From positions 1 through 64,000 of the forward strand of contig NZ_JAFIQY010000040.1 of NCBI RefSeq assembly GCF_022271435.1: a stretch of DNA of 64,000 bases. The letters run 5' to 3'. The notes beneath the pieces were generated by a model. The model ran no database searches and was not told the origin of the DNA. It saw only the letters and a program-made list of their open reading frames with translations. This document shows, piece by piece, positions 30,840 to 40,538 of this stretch. This DNA is from Streptomyces monomycini. Lineage in GTDB: Bacteria > Actinomycetota > Actinomycetes > Streptomycetales > Streptomycetaceae. The translations under genes and the position numbers were made by a program. Within the stretch, counting starts at the first letter, position 1; each line of letters opens with the position of its first letter.

Positions 30840-31565
30840 TCAGGACGGCGTACGGGCCGCCGCCAGCAGCCGGGCGGTGTCGTCCGGGCACAGCAGCAGG
30901 GCCGCGCCCACGGTGGTCAGGACCTCGCGCTCGGACGGCAGGTACGGGCCGTCGGCCAAGGCGATGCGGGCGCCCTGGAGGAGCAGCGACTCCCGGCCCG
31001 CCGGGGCCAGGTGCGGCGCCAGCGGCTCCAGCGCCTCGTGCAGCTCTATGGCCAGCGCCGTACCGCACGGGTCGAGGCCGCCGCCGGGACGGCCGACGCT
31101 CCCGGAGGCGGCGCGCGACAGGGCGCCGTCGTGCGCGCCGGGCAGCCGGCCGGTGTCCGCGGCGAGCGCGGCGAGCAGCGTCAGCAGCTGGTCCTCCGTG
31201 CAGTCCGCGAAGCCCGCGGCGCGCACCGTGCCCACCGCCGTGCCGCGCACCCCGGGCGAGGCCGTGCCGCCGGCGGCCAGTACGGCCAGCGTGACGGTGT
31301 GCACGGCGTCCCGGAGCATCGCCGAGAAGCGCGTGGTGGTGGGGTGGTCCAGGGCGTCCAGCGCGAAGTGGCCGCGGCAGGCGGAGCACTCGACGACCGG
31401 GCCCGCGGTGCCGCGCGGCAGCAGCGGCACGCCGAGGACGGTCAGACGCCGGCGGCCGGTCCGCCGGAGGTAGTTGCGGTCCCCGCCGCACTCGGGGCAG
31501 AAGAACTCGCCGTCGGCGACGGTGCGCCAGGACGTCCGCACACCCATCACAGCCAGCTTGTGCAT
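30840..31565 (-). CDS. TerB-like protein with N-terminal zinc ribbon
   Basis: The 241-aa protein begins with a zinc-ribbon ('FFCPECGGDRNYLRR' and 'ECSACRGHF') and continues with an all-helical TerB-type domain (around 85-235, 'EDQLLTLLAALAAD', 'GARIALADGPYLPSEREVLTTVG'). ATG 31565 has GGAGGG eight bases upstream. TerB-like proteins are linked to tellurite or stress responses, but the function of this actinobacterial group is unproven. It is 57 bp from recO and may be in the same operon. Confidence 0.75.
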   Translation of the reverse strand: MHKLAVMGVRTSWRTVADGEFFCPECGGDRNYLRRTGRRRLTVLGVPLLPRGTAGPVVECSACRGHFALDALDHPTTTRFSAMLRDAVHTVTLAVLAAGGTASPGVRGTAVGTVRAAGFADCTEDQLLTLLAALAADTGRLPGAHDGALSRAASGSVGRPGGGLDPCGTALAIELHEALEPLAPHLAPAGRESLLLQGARIALADGPYLPSEREVLTTVGAALLLCPDDTARLLAAARTPS

Positions 31566-31686
31566 CACGTCGACCCTCCGTAACGCTCCGGCATCTTTGC
31601 CGCGTTGACGTGATGTTAGCCACATCCGTGATGCGGCGTCAGTAGTGCGGACCGGACAAGACGGCCGTTTAAACCGGTTGAACGCC

Positions 31687-31706
31687 CGAGCGCCCCCCGG
31701 CGCTCG
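31687..31706 (-). terminator. Terminator hairpin, leuA side
   Basis: The 8-bp perfect stem CGAGCGCC/GGCGCTCG (31687-31694, 31699-31706) has a CCCC loop, 110 bp beyond the leuA stop. Confidence 0.5.
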
Positions 31707-31751
31707 CGGAAAGAGCCGGGGGACGCTCGGTACGTCGCAGGTCACAGCCGG

Positions 31752-31803
31752 TGTGCGGCCCGGAGCCCGGTCCGGCCCGCAGGCCGGGGGCGCGGACCGC
31801 ACA
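31752..31803 (-). terminator. Terminator hairpin directly after leuA
   Basis: An outer 7-bp stem TGTGCGG/CCGCACA (31752-31758, 31797-31803) encloses an inner CCGGCC-cgca-GGCCGG hairpin. It starts 13 bp past the leuA stop. Confidence 0.6.
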
Positions 31804-31815
31804 ACGGCCCGGTGA

Positions 31816-33693
<1,878 letters not shown>

Positions 33694-33696
<3 letters not shown>

Positions 33697-33747
33697 CGAC
33701 AACAGACCCTCGCCGCGGCAGCTAAGGAGAAGCAGCCCGTAACGCAT
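33694..33747 (-). CDS. Leucine-rich leader peptide of leuA (attenuation)
   Basis: A 17-residue peptide MRYGLLLLSCRGEGLLS, with six Leu codons of which four are consecutive, ends about 90 bp before leuA. TAGGGT lies 10 nt before its ATG, fitting a -10 element with an almost leaderless start. Downstream, GGCCGAC pairs with GTCGGCC further on, giving the basis for alternative hairpins. Leader-peptide attenuation of leuA has been reported in Streptomyces. Confidence 0.75.
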
Positions 33748-33871
33748 GATGCACAGCACCCTAGCCGAGGTGACGCGGAATCTGCGGCCCCGTATCAGTA
33801 TGCGGGACCGGGCCCACGTAACCCCCGAACAGCGATCTACCACACGTTTTCAGGAATCATGACGCCAGGGC

Positions 33872-33907
33872 GTGACACGCTGATGACCCAGTGCCACATT
33901 GCCGTGC
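33872..33907 (+). promoter_or_regulatory. Putative leaderless promoter of the M4 protease gene
   Basis: GTGACA (33872-33877) and CACATT (33895-33900) are spaced 17 bp and the start codon follows 7 bp later, with no Shine-Dalgarno sequence. Confidence 0.4.
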
Positions 33908-34972
33908 ATGAACCCTGAAGCCACTGAGAGCCACCCGGTCTTCTGCACGATCGTGCCGCCCCACGTCCTCGACCACCTCTCGCAACTGGAGGACGGGGGC
34001 CGTTCCGAGCGCGCCCTGCGCACCCTGGAGCACGACGCCCTGCAGCGCACCCGCCGCCGCATCACCACCGTCCGCGGCATGGCCGCGCCCACCGGCGCCC
34101 CGTCGGACAAGCCGAACCGCACGATCTACGACGCGCGGCACCTGGAGACGCTGCCGGGCAAGAAGGTGCACTCCGAGGACGACAAGCCGTCCAAGGACGC
34201 CTCCGTCAACCGCGCGCACGCGGGCCTCGGCGCCACCTTCGACCTGTACCTGAAGGTCTACGGCCGGCACTCCATCGACGACTCCGGCCTGCCGCTGAAC
34301 GCGACCGTCCACTACGGCGAGAACTACGACAACGCCTTCTGGGACGGCCAGCGCATGGTCTTCGGCGACGGCGACAACGACCTGTTCCTCGACTTCACCA
34401 TCCCGGTCGACGTCATCGGCCACGAGCTGACCCACGGCGTCACCCAGCACACCGCCAACCTGGACTACTTCGGCCAGTCCGGCGCGCTCAACGAGTCCAT
34501 GTCGGACGTCTTCGGCGCCCTGATCAAGCAGTACGCGCTGGGCCAGAACGCCTCCCAGGCCGACTGGCTGATCGGCGCCGGGCTGCTCGGCCCCAACGTC
34601 ACCGGCGAGGCGCTGCGCTCGATGAAGGCCCCGGGCACCGCGTACGACGACGACGTCCTGGGCAAGGACCCGCAGCCCGCGACGATGGACGACTACGTCA
34701 AGACCTCCCGCGACAACGGCGGCGTGCACATCAACTCCGGCATCCCCAACCACGCCTTCTACCTGCTCGCCACGGCCCTCGGCGGCAACGCGTGGGAGCG
34801 GGCCGGACAGATCTGGTACAAGACGCTGACCGGCGGGGAGCTCGACAAGGACGCCCAGTTCGACGACTTCGCACGCCTGACGGTGGCCACCGCGCGCACC
34901 GAGTACGGTGAGGGCGACGTCCTCCAGGCCCTGACGAAGGCATGGTCGCAGGTGGGAGTTCCCACCACCTGA
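33908..34972 (+). CDS. M4 (thermolysin-family) metalloprotease, protealysin-like
   Basis: The 354-aa protein has the zinc site H172-E-L-T-H176 ('VIGHELTHG') with the third ligand E196 ('NESMSD'), exactly 24 residues after His172 as in thermolysin, and the C-terminal catalytic His in 'GGVHINSGIPNHAFYL'. There is no signal peptide. Instead it has the short propeptide of protealysin-like enzymes, with the 'FCTIVPPHVL' motif near residue 15. The next gene encodes an emfourin-type inhibitor, as in protealysin operons. Start 33908 has no ribosome site and looks leaderless. Confidence 0.92.
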   Translation: MNPEATESHPVFCTIVPPHVLDHLSQLEDGGRSERALRTLEHDALQRTRRRITTVRGMAAPTGAPSDKPNRTIYDARHLETLPGKKVHSEDDKPSKDASVNRAHAGLGATFDLYLKVYGRHSIDDSGLPLNATVHYGENYDNAFWDGQRMVFGDGDNDLFLDFTIPVDVIGHELTHGVTQHTANLDYFGQSGALNESMSDVFGALIKQYALGQNASQADWLIGAGLLGPNVTGEALRSMKAPGTAYDDDVLGKDPQPATMDDYVKTSRDNGGVHINSGIPNHAFYLLATALGGNAWERAGQIWYKTLTGGELDKDAQFDDFARLTVATARTEYGEGDVLQALTKAWSQVGVPTT

Positions 34973-35033
34973 TCCGCCACCATCTGGCCCGATCTGTCCG
35001 TTTCCCCGCACCCCACTGGGTAGGAAGCCCGTC

Positions 35034-35300
35034 ATGCGGATTCAAGTACGACGCACCGGCGGCTTCGCCGGTATCGAGCGCCACGCCGAGGTCGACACCT
35101 CCGGCCGCCCCGATGCCGCGGAATGGCACGCCCTGGCCGAGCAGGCAGCCGCCGCCGGCCGGGGCACGCCCCCGGTAGGCGTCCCCGACGGTTTCAGCTA
35201 CCAGATCACCATCGACGGCCACACGGTCTACGCCTCCGACCCCCGGCTCACCACGGAACAGCGCAAGCTGATCAGCAGAGTACTGAAGGAGGGCTGCTGA
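35034..35300 (+). CDS. Emfourin-type protealysin inhibitor
   Basis: This 88-aa protein begins 'MRIQVRRTGGFAGIERHAEVD', of which the first 20 residues match the emfourin pattern (a basic strand followed by GGFAGI), and contains 'FSYQITIDGHTVYASD' and 'LTTEQRKLISRVLKEG'. Emfourin is the slow-tight proteinaceous inhibitor encoded beside protealysin in Serratia. Its position 61 bp after the M4 gene supports the pairing. TAGGAAG lies 7 bases before the ATG. Confidence 0.85.
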   Translation: MRIQVRRTGGFAGIERHAEVDTSGRPDAAEWHALAEQAAAAGRGTPPVGVPDGFSYQITIDGHTVYASDPRLTTEQRKLISRVLKEGC

Positions 35301-35340
35301 CCGGCCGCCCGGCCGGCAACTCCGCTTCCGTGCATGCCCC

Positions 35341-35377
35341 TTGACACAGGTTCCCGCCGGTAACCAGGATCCGGCCC
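35341..35377 (+). promoter_or_regulatory. Promoter TTGACA-N18-CAGGAT, leaderless start
   Basis: TTGACA at 35341-35346 and CAGGAT at 35365-35370 form a good housekeeping promoter; the ATG of the beta-glucosidase gene begins 7 bp after the -10, so the message should lack a leader. Confidence 0.6.
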
Positions 35378-36769
35378 ATGGACGGATCACGTGCGCCGGG
35401 TGGGTCCTCGTCGGGTGCGTTGCCCCGCTTTCCGGCGGGGTTCGTGTGGGGGGTGTCGACGTCCGCGTACCAGATCGAGGGGGCGGTGGACGAGGACGGC
35501 CGCGGGCGGTCGGTGTGGGACGCCTTCGTGGAGCGGGCCGGGCGGGTCAAGGACGGCTCCGACGGCCGGGTGGCGACCGGGCACTACCAGCGGTACCGCG
35601 AGGACGTCGCGCTGATCGAGGAGCTGGGAGTCGGCGCGTACCGGTTCTCGGTGGCCTGGCCCCGGGTGATGCCGGACGGTGGCCCGCGGGTCAACGCGGC
35701 GGGGCTGGACTTCTACGACCGGCTGGTCGACGCGCTGTGCGCGGCGGGCGTCCGGCCGGTGCCGACGCTCTTCCACTGGGACACGCCGGAGGCCGTCGAG
35801 GCGGCGGGCGGGTGGCTGGAGCGGGACACTGCGTCGCGGTTCGCGGCGTACGCGGACGCCGTGGCGGCGCGCCTCGGTGACCGGGTGGACCGGTGGATCA
35901 CGCTCAACGAGCCCGCCGAGCTGACGCTGCTGGGGTACGGGCTGGGGCAGCACGCGCCGGGCCGGGAGCTGGGCTTCGGGGCGCTGCCCGTGGCGCATCA
36001 CCTGCTGCTGGGCCACGGCCTGGCCGTGCAGGCGCTGCGGGCGCGGGGTGCGGGCGGCATCGGGATCGCCAATTCGCACGGGCCGACGTGGGCCGCCTCG
36101 GAGTCGGCCGCCGACCAGGAGGCGGCCGGGCTGTACGACCTGCTGCTGAACCGTCTGTTCGCGGAGCCGGTGCTGCTGGGGCGCTATCCGGAGGAGGAGC
36201 TGACGGCGCCGCTGCTGTCCGGGACCGGTCCGGTGGACGAGGACCTGCGGATCATCGGCGAGCCGCTGGACTGGTACGGGGTGAATTACTACCAGCCGAC
36301 GAAGGTGGGGGCGCCTGCGGCGGAGGGCGCCGGAGGGGGCGACTTCGCGGGGATCGAGCTGCCGCCGGGGCTGCCGTTCGCGCCTCGGGAGATCGAGGGG
36401 TATCCGCGGACGGACTTCGGGTGGCCGGTGGTGCCCGCGGCGCTGACCGAGCTGCTGACCGGGTTCCGCGACCGGTACGGCGACCGGCTGCCGCCCGTGG
36501 TCATCACCGAGAACGGCTGCTCGTACGACGGTGTCGGGGACCGGGAGCGGATCGCCTTCCTGGACGGGCACCTGCGGGCCCTGCACGACGCGATCACCGC
36601 CGGGGTGGACGTGCGCGGCTACTTCGTCTGGTCGCTGCTGGACAACTTCGAGTGGGCGGAGGGGTACGCCCGCAGGTTCGGGCTGGTGCACGTCGACTAC
36701 GACACGCTGGTCCGGACCCCGAAGGCTTCGTACTACTGGCTGCGGGACGCGCTTCGGGCCCAGCGGTGA
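35378..36769 (+). CDS. GH1 beta-glucosidase
   Basis: The 463-aa retaining glycosidase has the acid/base Glu178 in 'TLNEP' and the nucleophile Glu378 in 'ITENG', plus the GH1 N-terminal signature 'FVWGVSTSAYQIEGA' and C-terminal 'DNFEWAEGYARRFGLVHVD' regions. There is no signal peptide, so it acts on imported beta-glucosides such as cellobiose. Its stop overlaps the GTG of the MFS gene (GTGA), a coupled pair of transporter and hydrolase. Confidence 0.95.
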   Translation: MDGSRAPGGSSSGALPRFPAGFVWGVSTSAYQIEGAVDEDGRGRSVWDAFVERAGRVKDGSDGRVATGHYQRYREDVALIEELGVGAYRFSVAWPRVMPDGGPRVNAAGLDFYDRLVDALCAAGVRPVPTLFHWDTPEAVEAAGGWLERDTASRFAAYADAVAARLGDRVDRWITLNEPAELTLLGYGLGQHAPGRELGFGALPVAHHLLLGHGLAVQALRARGAGGIGIANSHGPTWAASESAADQEAAGLYDLLLNRLFAEPVLLGRYPEEELTAPLLSGTGPVDEDLRIIGEPLDWYGVNYYQPTKVGAPAAEGAGGGDFAGIELPPGLPFAPREIEGYPRTDFGWPVVPAALTELLTGFRDRYGDRLPPVVITENGCSYDGVGDRERIAFLDGHLRALHDAITAGVDVRGYFVWSLLDNFEWAEGYARRFGLVHVDYDTLVRTPKASYYWLRDALRAQR

Positions 36770-38067
36770 CCGGTGCGGGGGCCGCGGGCACGCCCGGGGT
36801 CCCCTCGGGCACGCCCGGGGCTCCCGCCGGCACGTCCGGGGCCCTCGCCGAGCCGGTCGAGCGGGTGGGCGGCGGCTGGACCGCGGCGCTGGCGCTGGCC
36901 AACGGGGCGGTCTGGGTCGGCTGGTACGGGCCGATCCAGATCCTGCTGGCTCTCCAGGCGGCCGAGCTGGCGCCGCCGGGCACGTCGAAGGAGTCGGTGC
37001 TGGCGTGGGTGACGGGCCTGGGCGCGGCGGTGTCGCTCGTCGCCAATCCGGTCTTCGGCGCGCTGTCGGACCGTACGGTGTCGCGGTTCGGGCGCCGTAC
37101 GCCGTGGATCGCGGCCGGTGTGCTCGGGGGTGCGGGGGCGCTGTGCCTGTTGGCTGCCGCCCGGAGCGTCGCCGCCATGGCGGCCGGGTGGTGTCTGGTG
37201 CAGCTGGCGCTCAACGCCGCGTTCGCGGCGGTCACCGCGGCCGTACCGGACCGCGTCCCGCACCTCCAGCGCGGCGCGGTGGGCGGCTGGCTGGGCGCGG
37301 CGCAGATCCTGGGCGTGGTGGTTGGTACCGGCCTGGCCACCGCCGCGGGCGGCGTCGCGGCGGGGTACGCGGCCTGCGCCGCTTTCACCGTGCTGGCCAC
37401 GCTGCCGTACGTCCTGCGCTACCGGGACCTGCGGATCGGGCCCGGTGACCGGCCGCCGTTCGCGTGGCGGCCGTTCCTCGCCGGGTTCTGGATCAGTCCG
37501 CGCCGCCACCCCGACCTGGCGTGGGCGTGGCTGACCCGCTTCCTGGTCAACCTCGGCAACGCGATCGCGCTGCTGTACCTGCTCTACTACCTGCGCGATG
37601 TGCTGCACCGGCCCCGCCCGGGGGACGGCGTGCTCATCCTGACCGCCGTCAACGGGGTGATGCTGCTCGCCACCGTCGTCGTCGGCGGGGTGTGGTCGGA
37701 CCGTTCGGGCCGCCGCAAGCCGTTCGTGCTCTGGTCCGGCGTGATCATGGCGGTGGCCACCGCGCTGCTCGCCGGGTGGCAGACCTGGACCGGCGCGCTG
37801 GTCGCCGCCGCGCTGCTGGGCGTCGGCTTCGGCGTCTTCACGTCGGTGGACTTCGCCCTGATGACGGACGTGCTGCCGGCCGCCGCCCACCGGGGCCGGG
37901 ACCTCGGCGTCGTCAACATCGCAAACTCGCTGCCGCAGGTGGCCGCCCCCGCACTGGCCGCGCCCATCGTGACGTACCTGGGCGGCTACCGGACGCTGTA
38001 CCTGGTCGCGGCGGGCATCGGGCTGGCGGGGGCGCTGCTGGTGCGGCGGATCCGCGGGGTGGCGTGA
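36766..38067 (+). CDS. MFS transporter coupled to the beta-glucosidase
   Basis: The GTG at 36766 overlaps the GH1 stop. The 433-aa product has a Gly/Pro-rich N-tail, then about 12 hydrophobic segments with 'GALSDRTVSRFGRRTPWI' (motif A) and 'WSDRSGRRKPFVLW' in the second half. The layout (Asp-Arg-x-x-x-Arg-x-Gly-Arg-Arg-x-P) resembles the sugar-related GPH/SLC45-like MFS groups, so uptake of a glucoside is likely (inference). Confidence 0.85.
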   Translation: MTGAGAAGTPGVPSGTPGAPAGTSGALAEPVERVGGGWTAALALANGAVWVGWYGPIQILLALQAAELAPPGTSKESVLAWVTGLGAAVSLVANPVFGALSDRTVSRFGRRTPWIAAGVLGGAGALCLLAAARSVAAMAAGWCLVQLALNAAFAAVTAAVPDRVPHLQRGAVGGWLGAAQILGVVVGTGLATAAGGVAAGYAACAAFTVLATLPYVLRYRDLRIGPGDRPPFAWRPFLAGFWISPRRHPDLAWAWLTRFLVNLGNAIALLYLLYYLRDVLHRPRPGDGVLILTAVNGVMLLATVVVGGVWSDRSGRRKPFVLWSGVIMAVATALLAGWQTWTGALVAAALLGVGFGVFTSVDFALMTDVLPAAAHRGRDLGVVNIANSLPQVAAPALAAPIVTYLGGYRTLYLVAAGIGLAGALLVRRIRGVA

Positions 38068-38083
38068 GGGCCGGTGCCGCCGG

Positions 38084-39073
38084 TCAGAAGCCCAGCTTGC
38101 GGAGCTGCTTCGGGTCGCGCTGCCAGTCCTTGGCGACCTTCACGTGCAGGTCGAGGAAGACCGGCGTGCCGAGCAGCGCCTCGATGTGCTTGCGGGACTT
38201 CACCCCGACGTCCTTCAGACGCTTGCCCTTCGGGCCGATGATGATGCCCTTCTGGCTGGGCCGCTCGATGTAGACGTTGGCGTGGATGTCCAGCAGCGGC
38301 TTGTCCGCCGGGCGGTCCTCGCGCGGCAGCATCTCCTCGACGACGACCGCGATGGAGTGCGGCAGCTCGTCCCGTACGCCTTCGAGCGCGGCCTCACGGA
38401 TCAGCTCGGCGACCATGACCTGCTCGGGCTCGTCGGTGAGGTCGCCCTCGGGGTAGAGCGGGGGGCTCTCCGGGAGCATCGGCACGAGCAGGTCGGCGAC
38501 GAGCTGCACCTGGCCGGCCCCTCGCCCACCATCACCCCGATCGGAGGGGCTTCGCCCCGCCCCTTCTGATTCCGCCGCCGAGACCGGAATGATCTCCGCC
38601 CACTCGATCCCCAGCTCCCGGCCCAGCTGGTCGACCGCGAGCAGCTGCTCGGCGAGCTGCTTGGAGTCCACCAGGTCGGTCTTGGTGACGATGGCGATCT
38701 TCGGGGTCTTCTTGATGCCGGCCAGCTCGCCCGCGATGAAGCGGTCGCCGGGGCCCAGCTTCTGGTCGGCGGGCAGGCAGAAGCCGATCACGTCGACCTC
38801 GGCCCAGGTGGTCCGTACGACGTCGTTGAGCCGCTCGCCGAGCAGGGTGCGCGGCTTGTGCAGGCCCGGGGTGTCGACCAGGACGAGCTGGGCGTCCGGG
38901 CGGTGCACGATGCCGCGCACGGTGTGCCGGGTGGTCTGCGGGCGGTTGGAGGTGATCGCCACCTTCGTGCCGACCAGAGCGTTCGTGAGGGTCGACTTGC
39001 CCGCGTTCGGGCGGCCGACGAAGCACGCGAAGCCGGCGCGGTGCTGGGCGGAGGACTCTGTACGAACGCTCAT
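38084..39073 (-). CDS. era: GTPase Era with an in-frame insertion
   Basis: Era binds 16S rRNA during 30S assembly. The P-loop is 'GRPNAGKST' (residues 20-28), switch II 'DTPGLHKPRTLLGERL', G4 'TKTD', G5 'VSA', and the KH domain ends with 'PSQKGIIIGPKGKRLK'. The length is 329 aa. Between the G5 motif and the helix 'QVQLVADLLVP' lies a 20-residue insertion (ESEGAGRSPS...GRGAG, codons at 38513-38572) absent from the family pattern I know. ATG 39073 has GACAAT 7 bases upstream and no ribosome site. Confidence 0.94.
   Translation of the reverse strand: MSVRTESSAQHRAGFACFVGRPNAGKSTLTNALVGTKVAITSNRPQTTRHTVRGIVHRPDAQLVLVDTPGLHKPRTLLGERLNDVVRTTWAEVDVIGFCLPADQKLGPGDRFIAGELAGIKKTPKIAIVTKTDLVDSKQLAEQLLAVDQLGRELGIEWAEIIPVSAAESEGAGRSPSDRGDGGRGAGQVQLVADLLVPMLPESPPLYPEGDLTDEPEQVMVAELIREAALEGVRDELPHSIAVVVEEMLPREDRPADKPLLDIHANVYIERPSQKGIIIGPKGKRLKDVGVKSRKHIEALLGTPVFLDLHVKVAKDWQRDPKQLRKLGF
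38513..38572. repeat. REP-like element inserted in frame in era
   Basis: The 60 bp contain GGGGC-ttc-GCCCC (38546-38558) followed by cgcccc, the composition of short palindromic elements common between Streptomyces genes ('ggggcttcgcccc' type). Here it stays in frame and adds 20 Gly/Arg/Ser/Asp-rich residues to Era. Confidence 0.55.
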
Positions 39074-39166
39074 GGCGCCCATTGTCCCCGATCGGCGGGC
39101 GGGCGCGGACCACCAGGTCCGGACGGCGGCCGCACGGGCGGACGGCCCGGCCCCGTACGGCGGGGC

Positions 39167-40435
39167 TCAGGGCGCGGCGCCGACCCGCTCCGCCCGCGTC
39201 CGTCCCGGCGTCCGGCGCGCGTCGAGGCGGTCCCACAGGGTCAGCATCGGGGACGCCATCACCGTCGTCACCAGCGCGACCACGACCAGCACCGCGAACA
39301 TCGACGGGGTGACGATGCCGGCCGCCAGACCGATGTTGATCGCGATGAGCTGCATCAGGCCCCGCGCGTTCATCAGCGTGCCGATGCGCAGCGCCACCCC
39401 GGCCTCCTCGCCGGCCAGCCGCGCGGCCAGCCAGCAGGCACCCAGCTTGCCGAGGACGGCCACGGCGACACAGCCCGCGGTGAACAGCAGCAGTCCTGGC
39501 GAGGCCAGCAGCGCGAAGTCGGTGTTCAGGCCGGAGTAGGTGAAGAACAGGGGCAGGAAGACGATCCGGCTGATCGGCGCGATCGTCTCGACGGCCCGGT
39601 CCACCGCTGCGGAGCGCGGGAAGACCACGCCCAGGCTGAACGCGCCGAAGACGGCGTACAGGCCGATGCGGTCGGTGTACCAGGCGGCGATGAAGAGGAC
39701 CACGATGGTGATCAGCAGCAGCTCGTCGGGACTGCGGCGGTTCACCAGGCCCGTGAGCCGGGTCCCGGAGCGGGCGAGCAGGGCCAGTACGACCACCAGG
39801 CCGGCGCTGCCCACGAGGGCGACGACCAGCGGCCCGGTACCGGTGCCGGTCAGGCCCAGCACCCCGGCGAGCAGCACCCACGCCAGCGCGTCGTCCACCG
39901 CCCCGGACGCCAGGGACAGCGAGCCGAAGCGGGTGCCGGTCAGACCCCGCTCGGTGATGATGCGGGCCAGCATGGGGAACGCGGTGATGGCCAGGGTGAC
40001 GCCGACGAAGAGGGCGGAGACGGTGACGGACACGTCGTCCGGGAAGACGTCGACGCGGCCGTGCACGGCGTAGGTCAGCCCCACACCCAGCGCGAGCGGT
40101 ACGAAGATCCCGGCGCCCGAGATCATCGCGGCCGGCCCGGCCACCGCCCGGATGCCGGCCGACCGGAACTCGTACCCGGTCTGGAACATGAAGACGACCA
40201 GGCCGATCTGCCCGGCGACGTACAGCGCGGGCCGCAGCTCCGGCGGGAACAGGGCCGTCTCCAGACCGGGCGCCAGCAGGCCCAGCACGGACGGCCCGAG
40301 CACCACGCCGGCGACCATCTCCCCCACCACGGGCGGCTGGCCCAGCGCTCGCAGGGCGCGCCCCACGAGCCGGCAGACGAGCAGGATGACGACGACGGCC
40401 AGGAAGAAGACCGGCCCTAACTCCGTGACGGTCAT
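39167..40435 (-). CDS. CPA2-family cation:proton antiporter
   Basis: The 422-aa membrane protein has about 12-13 hydrophobic segments and the Na+/H+ exchanger pattern 'GQPPVVGEMVAGVVLGPSVLG' region near residue 32 and 'ASGAVDDALAWVLLA' with the ion-binding Asp-Asp near residue 183. It belongs to the KefB/CvrA-like group. ATG 40435 has GAAGGA 12 bases upstream. It is the last gene of the minus-strand set beginning at 44685 and may be part of that operon (103-bp gap). Confidence 0.9.
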   Translation of the reverse strand: MTVTELGPVFFLAVVVILLVCRLVGRALRALGQPPVVGEMVAGVVLGPSVLGLLAPGLETALFPPELRPALYVAGQIGLVVFMFQTGYEFRSAGIRAVAGPAAMISGAGIFVPLALGVGLTYAVHGRVDVFPDDVSVTVSALFVGVTLAITAFPMLARIITERGLTGTRFGSLSLASGAVDDALAWVLLAGVLGLTGTGTGPLVVALVGSAGLVVVLALLARSGTRLTGLVNRRSPDELLLITIVVLFIAAWYTDRIGLYAVFGAFSLGVVFPRSAAVDRAVETIAPISRIVFLPLFFTYSGLNTDFALLASPGLLLFTAGCVAVAVLGKLGACWLAARLAGEEAGVALRIGTLMNARGLMQLIAINIGLAAGIVTPSMFAVLVVVALVTTVMASPMLTLWDRLDARRTPGRTRAERVGAAP

Positions 40436-40538
40436 GGCGGAGGGTCCTTCGGCTCATGGGGCTGATGTGGGGGCGAGGCGTACGGGCCGGGGGCGCGGAT
40501 CAGACATACGGACCGGGCGTGTGGTTCAGGCGTACGGC

